From Dromaius novaehollandiae (lineage: Eukaryota > Chordata > Aves > Casuariiformes > Dromaiidae): a DNA stretch of 64,000 bases. The stretch spans positions 7,029,448 to 7,093,447 of the forward strand of contig NC_088108.1 of assembly GCF_036370855.1 (NCBI RefSeq). The letters run 5' to 3'. Shown here piece by piece: positions 58,201-64,000 of the stretch. Every line of letters begins with the position of its first letter. Within the stretch, counting starts at the first letter, position 1. A program made the translations under genes and the position numbers. The notes under the pieces are model-generated. The model ran no database searches. It was not told where the DNA came from and was given only the letters and a program-made list of their open reading frames with translations.

Positions 58201-61200
58201 CCAGGGCACCTAGGAAGGACACTGCTATTTCATTGATGAGAGCCAGCAACAGCAGCACTATCAGTGCAAATAGCTAGACTAAGTCTTTCACAGCCAGGTA
58301 AAATAATAAAATGTTCATTAAGTTTTTGGAAACTGACTACTTAGGACTACATCAGATGAAGATGAAACAGAAATAAGAGAATAAGAACGATCAAATTTGG
58401 GAGGACAGCAACATTTAAATCAGTCAGCAATTTAAGCTACTGGTGAGAGTTCAAGAACACTTCAAGTACAAAAAACGACCCTGGCAGTGAAAAAGTGAAG
58501 TGTGAATATTTGTCAGAATTAGGAAAAAAAAGTTATACAGTAGTAGCAATAAGCAGCAGTAATAACAAGCTTCTAAACACACAAATTCGTTGTTCTCAGG
58601 AACAGCTTAAAGAAACTCTGAAATATGCATATCCCCAAACAAAATATACAACAAAACCTAAGCAACTAAGTAATTAAAAATATATGTATATATGGAGAGA
58701 CATAATATGGTAGACCAGAATTTGAACAAAGGACTGCTGTTGCAATTTATCATCCCTGATGCTGTCAGAACTTCTATCAGGACCACGAACACACTGAAAA
58801 CTAAAGCTGTTTTGAATGCCCAGTATCATGAAGTTCTAGGAAGTTGTTTTAACGTGGCACTAAACTGATTTATGATTATTCAACTCTTAGGTGCCATAGA
58901 ATACTTGACTGACAGTGACACCAAATTGCCAAAATACACAAAAGACCGAAGGCCACCACAGTTCAGAGAGTTGCCTTGCATGTCTAACCACGCTTTGAAT
59001 AGCTGAACTACTAGAAGAAATGTAAGATGTGAGAGCAGCAAATTAAATGAGCAAAGAGATTTATAAGTTTCAGATACAAAAGCAACAAAATGAAGTTAGG
59101 TCACCTATTCTTAGCAAATCGAGAAAAACCCCATGCTTTGAAGAACCTCGTAATGACCTGGTTAACTGGCCAAGTAAGAGCACACAAACCCCGCGTTCAA
59201 GCCAATGCCATCTGTGAAGAAATACTGTCTCAGATTTAAGTATAATTTCATTAGCATAATACAGACATCAGCTGAACAGGCAGTGCTGATTAGAAGACAG
59301 TTGAGATAGTAAGATGCTAACAGCTATTCAAACAGTAAGAAAGAACATTACACTACTACATTTGCTTATTACTCGTCTTCATCCTGTTGGTTATAGTCAT
59401 ATTTCTTTCCTGCTGCAAAGGCCTAGAAGTACTTGAAAAGGATTAATATTAATTGCTAAAGCAATTATTAGAGACTGGTACTTTATAAAACAAGTACAAT
59501 TTGAGATGCAAACTGTATCATAGAAAATAATGAACAACAGTGAGGATAGTTCAGATTTGACTTCATATTAAAAACACTGAATGAAATTTAGGCAAACCTT
59601 CACAAAAGATATATATTTACATGATTAACCTATGAAATTTAGTTTCATGAAGACAGCATGGGATTAGACATTGTGGTTCATGAAAATTTACACATCAGAT
59701 TAGCTGTGTCACATGGAGCCCACTTCAACAACTTGAGTACTCTAGAACTATACGGCACTCTCCTCTCGTAACAGACTGCCACCAGGTTATTCTACGCTAC
59801 TGAAAGGATGCCAGGTATCCCAGTCATGTTGCGTTGATGCTAGGTTAGAAACACAGCATTCTTATGGATGGAAGAAACTTGTAAAGAATAGCTTTGGGCA
59901 CTTTTGAGGACTACCAGCGTTTCCTGTTCACCAAGTCAAATCATCTCACTTCCCATCTGCTCCTCTATTTATCCTCACTAGAAGATATTCCCCTGCATTC
60001 CACCTTTTAGACTAAATTTTCCAGTGCACAAGCTATTCTTAAGCATGCTCCTCATTACTGAGCACTATTCAAGCAGAGCACCGATACAGAAACAAATGAT
60101 CTATTTAGAGGCTGGGGGGAGGGCAGAGTCTTGACTGAGCAAGCAAATAGTAACCTTCATATGTTTAGTGGAAGACGTTGTGCTACAGTGAAATGAAAGG
60201 TTTTCCCTCAAGACAGTGCAAGATGCTTACGCACTTATGCACCATAATGTCAATCCCTTGTGATAAAAAAAGTTCTTACATAAGCTTTTCTGAGAGTTTT
60301 ATTGCTTTAAACAATCAGAAAAACTTATTAACAGCTGCAAAATATTTAAGCACTGAGTACTTTTGATCCAAGGGAAAAGTGAGCACATGTATTTCCCATA
60401 TATAAATATATGGAAGTGAATACATCCTCAAAATGAATGATGACTATGATGCACACAAACCTTTAAAAACACAAAGGACAAATTAATTGGGTTAAATCAA
60501 TATGAAATGTACACTGACCTGAGTAAGATCTGGAATGTCACCCTGATCAATTCCAACTTGCTGAGTTTACAAAAAAGGGGGGGAAAAAAATTACATTACT
60601 CCATGCAGCGGCAATGAAAATAAAAACTGTGAGGTCTGAATGTTACATATAAATAACCCTTTTTAATGTCTTAGTTTCTAACTTTCTGTACTGGTACTAG
60701 TTCGGATAAGAACATGCCTTAGAAATCTAAAATATATTACATTGCATCTCAGAACAAAATTCTATCCAACCTTTTTCATGCAGAAAAGCTTACTGGAAGC
60801 ATTAGAAATATCTACATTGCTTACTGGAACTTCTCCCCTTTGAGCAACTACAGTAAAAAAAAAAAAAAAAAAAGTAAAAAAATACTAACATCCAGTCCAT
60901 TCATTTTGGACCACTCAAATTTATAGCACTTTAGACAAAAAAGTTTATGCTGGCTGACAAATGAAAAGGATGCCTTAGAATCTCACTTCACATTAATGAG
61001 CATAAACAATGTTTACAACACCTAGTCTGTAAAATACTACTTTTGTATAATAAAGTTAAGCAAACAGATTCATGTTTGTGAAGTTACCTGATTATGAATA
61101 TGTATCACTGTACCAGAACAGATGCCTAAATGATACCTGCTGCACAGACGTAGATTTATTTACCTCTGCTACTTTGAGGAATTCTGACAATTTGGTCATT

Positions 61201-63879
61201 CTGGCTAGAAATTTTTTGTAAATATCCAAGCCTTCTTTGCACTGGTTCTTCTTCATATCAAAATATTTTTCTGAGGAGGCAAAGGAAAAAAAAGAAAAAC
61301 ACTCTTGTAAGTTAACACTCTCCCTGGCAAAAAGCTGGCATGGAATTATAAATGTTAATTTGAGACAAGCTTCAGGGAGAGAAGAGACAGTAATAACTCA
61401 TTAAAGCTATCTGAGTTTCAAAATGGACATGAATATCTGACACCTTTTGTAATAAAATCAGTCAAAAGAAAAATATTTCTTTTCTTGCTTCAGTATACTA
61501 AAATACAATGCAAAGCTTTATTAAGCACAGATGTGAATCACTTCAACTGTTTAATTAGATATTTAGGGGAATATTTTTAAGAAATTTTATTAGCAGGCAA
61601 TGAGGCAAATTATTTTATTGTTGGAAAATATTCCTGGTATATATTTACATTTTTAGACCCATATCATTATGCTTTGGACACAATATCCAAAAGACATCAG
61701 AATAACAACTGAAGTGGTACACAAACTGAACTGACCTGAAGGATGCGGGTGCCATTCCTTTTGACACTCGTTATGGTTTTGCTCTATATACTTGTAGATA
61801 TTTCACCAAGTCAAAATTAATAGACACGGAAATAAACAGATCAGAAGACATTTTAATTCAGAAATTTGCTTGAATAGTCTTCATTACAAATCTTTGCCAA
61901 GAGCTTACCAAGCTCGAGGGGGCATATATAACAAGATAAAAAAAACAATATAAATAAAGTATGGGAAAACAGAAGTCAGTCATGCTGTGACCACACGAAA
62001 CATACAAAAATAAGTAATGTTCCTGTCTACAATGGGCCAGTGAACATCAGAATTTAAGGAAACCAAACCAGGTGCCTCACTAATACTTTTACAGTCCAAT
62101 TGCCAAAGGGTATCCACTGCAAATTCATGGTACTTTTGTTTTGTTCTCAGTCACTCTCTTGTCTCAGTTTCTATTTCAGAATGGTTCACATCACCCCACA
62201 CGGTCAAAATAAAAAAGTATGCTTAAGCTATGCTCGTTGCCACTGAGACTAATAAGGGCTTAATCTAATGGTAATGAATTTGAGACAATGTACCAGGGAA
62301 TTACAGTCAAACTGCCTACATTTTTTAATTCTCTCAACAGCTTCAACCAAAGTTCAAAAACTAAAAAAAATTCTCACATACCTAAAAGATTAATAATCCC
62401 CTCATTGTATGCTGCAAAAAGTCTAATGGAATCTTTAAAGAGGAGCATAAAGGCAGCATTTATAACACCGTTTGTTAGTTCATTTGGATTTGCCTGTGTA
62501 GAAAAGCAATGAGAAAGTAAATTAGTATTAAATAAAATAACCAAGATCTTGCTTCAAAATAAGAGTGTTACCTAACAATGAGCTTAATGTACTTACATCA
62601 AAATCAAGGAGTGCATCAAGCTGATTCTGTATGATTGGAAGGGTTTTCACAAGCTTTTCAGCATTCATGGTTCTCATCACTCCATCTATCCTACAGAGCA
62701 GGAAACAGGTTTACTGTTTACCAAGAAACTTCAGCACATTATGTTGTTTCAGCAATATTACATTATCTGCAGGGTCACAATCAATACCAACACATGACAA
62801 GCTTAAGGACAACTGGTATTTTCTCCCCATATGAAAAACCCCAATGAAAGAAGCAGCAATAGTCTTACCCTCTTTTCATTTTGGTGAAGTCTACTGCTAC
62901 AAGTCTATATGAAAGTGCTTTTTCATTCAAGTATCTGCTATACCGCCTGATGAAGGTAGACATATCATAGCCTAAAAAATTAAGTGCTTATAAGGTTAGA
63001 CATTTTGAAGATGTACACTTTTAAAGCTTTTTCCGGTACTATTCTCTTATTTGTCCATTTCACATTAATCTGCATAAAAAGAGCACTTCACAGGCACATT
63101 CCAGAATCTTGAGCTTCACGGTTTTCACTCTGAGATGCAGTGTTACAGCTATATTCTTCCCAACTTGCTAAGACTAAGAAAGTATTCATGACAGTTGTAA
63201 GAGAAACTGCTTACAGCATATAAAATATTAGGCAATTACCAAGCAGCTCTTGCTATGTGTTCTAGAAATCACACTGGAAATATATTCCTGATAAAATGCT
63301 AAAGACTTCACTAACATAACTGCAATGCCCCAAAAACCACATAAAGACCTAAAAATAATTTCCACCACTGGCAAGTAATTGGAAGCCCTCTCAGAGACTT
63401 GAATGAGTTCTCTTTATCTATACAGCACATTCAGTTACCATGCCATGCACCTCAACAACTCATATTTACTCCTGAAACACTGAAATGCAATGGCAAAAAT
63501 AGATCAGTGTGCTAATATTCATCAGATTTATTCTAGGCACCTTAAGAGCTCACTTTTTTAATTTATAGCTCTGTAAGTGCACAATATATGTATTACAGGC
63601 AAGTTTCCAGCACTCAGCTGGGTAACTCAGCACCTCACTTTCCTTGTCTCTTGCATTTACTAACATTTCCAGTGCCTCATACAATATAAATTGTAATACC
63701 CTTTTCATATGACAGTAATTTGTCTCTTAGCATGAAGTGACGCAGGTGCTAACACTGAGCAAAAAAAGCAGTAGAGTTGTTTCCTTCAGCGAAACATCCT
63801 TACCCTGCATGGCACTTTTGTCCAGGTAGTTATTAAGATTGAACAATGTGTTTCGGGATGCAAGATACTGGATAAAGCG
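46236..63879 (-). CDS. PICALM-like clathrin-assembly (AP180/CALM family) protein, 5'-partial
   Basis: Twenty exons join in frame (1776 nt, 591 codons plus stop). Fragment residues 1 to about 180 are the C-terminal two thirds of an ANTH domain ([87 protein letters not shown]), which binds PI(4,5)P2 and SNARE cargo. The rest is a low-complexity adaptor tail with DLF/DIF motifs at about 283-285, 301-303 and 345-347, [18 protein letters not shown], an NPF EH-binding motif at 578-580, and the PICALM ending GTQIQFM. It should act at clathrin-coated pits. The ANTH and extreme C-terminus match PICALM; the middle ([23 protein letters not shown]) is unlike human PICALM and partly recalls SNAP91. It is therefore a diverged paralogue. 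The missing N-terminus (about 95 residues) is beyond 64000. Confidence 0.92.
46927..47034 (-). CDS. PICALM-like exon (NPF motif)
   Basis: Acceptor CCTTCTAG, donor GTGAAC; encodes [20 protein letters not shown] and [13 protein letters not shown]. Confidence 0.93.
47224..47267 (+). repeat. Diverged 44-nt repeat, copy 2
   Basis: Partner of 45713-45756, in the intron before the NPF-motif exon of the PICALM-like gene. Confidence 0.7.
47415..47471 (-). CDS. PICALM-like 57-nt exon
   Basis: Acceptor GATTGAAG, donor GTAAGG; 19 codons [19 protein letters not shown]. Confidence 0.88.
47589..47612 (-). CDS. PICALM-like 24-nt microexon (NGVHYPGY)
   Basis: Acceptor CTGCCAG, donor GTAAGT, phase 0 at both ends. 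It matches the optional NGMHFPQY-type microexon of PICALM, so it is probably alternatively spliced. Confidence 0.88.
49597..49717 (-). CDS. PICALM-like exon ([11 protein letters not shown])
   Basis: Acceptor CATTTTAG, donor GTAATT; encodes [20 protein letters not shown] and ends PPIPHM. Confidence 0.93.
50235..50265 (-). CDS. PICALM-like 31-nt exon
   Basis: Acceptor CCCCCTAG, donor GTAAGT; encodes [10 protein letters not shown], matching the NLGIGNGTTK segment of PICALM. Confidence 0.88.
50318..50342 (+). repeat. T14-G11 homopolymer pair
   Basis: Fourteen T directly followed by eleven G, inside the short intron at 50266-50419. On the gene strand it is a C11-A14 block. Confidence 0.9.
50420..50536 (-). 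CDS. PICALM-like exon ([11 protein letters not shown])
   Basis: Acceptor TTCTTCTAG, donor GTAAGT; encodes [20 protein letters not shown] and [13 protein letters not shown]. Confidence 0.94.
51430..51540 (-). CDS. PICALM-like exon ([14 protein letters not shown])
   Basis: Acceptor GTTTAG, donor GTAAAA; encodes [20 protein letters not shown], corresponding to the VDFESVFGNKST block of PICALM. Confidence 0.88.
51629..51688 (-). CDS. PICALM-like 60-nt exon
   Basis: Acceptor CATGAAG, donor GTAATT; encodes [19 protein letters not shown]. Phases fit both neighbours; similarity to known family members is weak. Confidence 0.7.
52124..52270 (-). CDS. PICALM-like exon (LDIFDMKP block)
   Basis: Acceptor ATCTGAAAG, donor GTAAAA; encodes [20 protein letters not shown] and [14 protein letters not shown]. 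The DIF-MKP order recalls SNAP91 rather than PICALM. Confidence 0.82.
53191..53294 (-). CDS. PICALM-like exon (second DLF motif)
   Basis: Acceptor CTCTTCAG, donor GTAAGC; encodes [20 protein letters not shown] and ends at SAWG. Confidence 0.92.
53613..53749 (-). CDS. PICALM-like exon (first DLF motif)
   Basis: Acceptor CCTTTCAG, donor GTGAGA; encodes [20 protein letters not shown] and [14 protein letters not shown]. Confidence 0.92.
54564..54687 (-). CDS. PICALM-like exon (coiled [12 protein letters not shown])
   Basis: Acceptor ACTTTTAG, donor GTACTA; encodes [19 protein letters not shown] and an acidic/basic helix [18 protein letters not shown]. Confidence 0.93.
55751..55836 (-). CDS. PICALM-like exon ([13 protein letters not shown])
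   Basis: Acceptor AACTTTAG, donor GTGAGC; encodes [20 protein letters not shown]. Confidence 0.95.
55837..60518 (-). other. Large intron of the PICALM-like gene
   Basis: About 4.7 kb between the ANTH-closing exon and the APSSLL exon. It holds a CR1-like remnant near 57375-57475, a GT-rich microsatellite near 56105-56126 and a possible alternative terminal exon at 59369-59422. Confidence 0.85.
57375..57475 (+). mobile_element. Degenerate CR1-like LINE fragment
   Basis: The run from ggaacactaagtacaattct to gcaaagaaaggcaattagaa follows, with many changes, the 'ggagcactgtgtccagttctgg ... gagtccagcgaagggccac' region of CR1 retrotransposons as I remember it. It is old and truncated. Confidence 0.45.
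60519..60560 (-). CDS. PICALM-like 42-nt exon ([13 protein letters not shown])
   Basis: Acceptor AAACTCAG, donor GTCAGT; 14 codons, phase 0 at both ends. It closes the ANTH domain. Confidence 0.93.
61164..61270 (-). CDS. PICALM-like exon ([16 protein letters not shown])
   Basis: Acceptor CTCCTCAG, donor GTAAAT; encodes [20 protein letters not shown] and LSEFLKVAE. Confidence 0.96.
62382..62493 (-). CDS. PICALM-like exon ([16 protein letters not shown])
   Basis: Acceptor TACACAG, donor GTATGT; encodes [20 protein letters not shown] and [11 protein letters not shown]. Confidence 0.96.
62597..62690 (-). CDS. PICALM-like exon ([16 protein letters not shown])
   Basis: Acceptor CTCTGTAG, donor GTAAGT; encodes [20 protein letters not shown] and [11 protein letters not shown]. 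Confidence 0.95.
62869..62971 (-). CDS. PICALM-like exon ([14 protein letters not shown])
   Basis: Acceptor TTTTTAG, donor GTAAGA; encodes [18 protein letters not shown] and VDFTKMKR. Confidence 0.95.
63804..63879 (-). CDS. PICALM-like exon ([14 protein letters not shown])
   Basis: Acceptor CCAACAG, donor GTAAGG. Encodes [20 protein letters not shown] and KSAMQ. It is the most 5' exon inside the window. Confidence 0.95.
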
Positions 63880-64000
63880 CTGTTGGTAAAGAAAAAGTTA
63901 AGTGTATCATTTTTGTTGTTTTGAGAGCTAAAACATTTAAGCATAGTACAAGTAATTGTTTACTAGTAATCTCCATTAATACAAATTGGTTACAAGACAA

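Noticed and set aside
46236-63879. Assignment as PICALM or SNAP91 themselves
   Set aside because: Bird PICALM should be nearly identical to human in its tail, and this one is not. SNAP91 has a different C-terminus and a much longer Ala/Thr-rich middle.

Overview
The window looks like vertebrate nuclear DNA, most likely from a bird or another sauropsid. Four protein-coding genes are split into short exons with GT/AG splice sites. Two CpG-island promoters are visible, interspersed repeats are sparse, and the one recognisable old transposon remnant is CR1-like. The species call is inference from gene content and repeat style.

Layout. (1) 152-9888, plus strand: the last eight coding exons of a synaptotagmin-like (Slp/exophilin) gene with tandem C2 domains, closest in my recollection to SYTL2; its N-terminal Rab-binding half lies left of the window. 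(2) 9889-19280: 3' UTR and a gene-poor interval with two odd GC-rich patches. (3) 20061-24373, plus strand: complete two-exon RAB39B (213 aa) with a large CpG-island promoter. (4) 24374-30638: long probable RAB39B 3' UTR, then the end of VBP1. (5) 30639-40358, minus strand: complete six-exon VBP1 (prefoldin subunit 3, 197 aa) with its CpG island. (6) 41976-63879, minus strand: the last 20 coding exons (591 codons plus stop) of a PICALM/AP180-family clathrin-assembly gene; the N-terminal start of its ANTH domain lies right of the window. Every exon series was joined by hand and keeps frame across all junctions.

How the genes relate. RAB39B and VBP1 are convergent neighbours, as I recall for human Xq28. 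The two flanking genes are not neighbours of RAB39B in human as far as I recall; instead SYTL2, PICALM and RAB39A, their relatives, all lie on human 11q14-q22. The window therefore looks like the second copy of an ancient SYTL-PICALM-RAB39 block, with SYTL2-like and PICALM-like members apparently missing beside mammalian RAB39B. That is the main discovery candidate. Functionally, three of the four genes act in membrane traffic (Slp vesicle tethering, a Rab GTPase, clathrin-coated pit assembly), while VBP1 is a cytosolic co-chaperone.

Smaller items include a possible alternative terminal exon in the PICALM-like gene, a uORF and a CGG repeat in the RAB39B leader, a YY1-type motif built around the VBP1 start codon, and a diverged 44-nt repeat pair.
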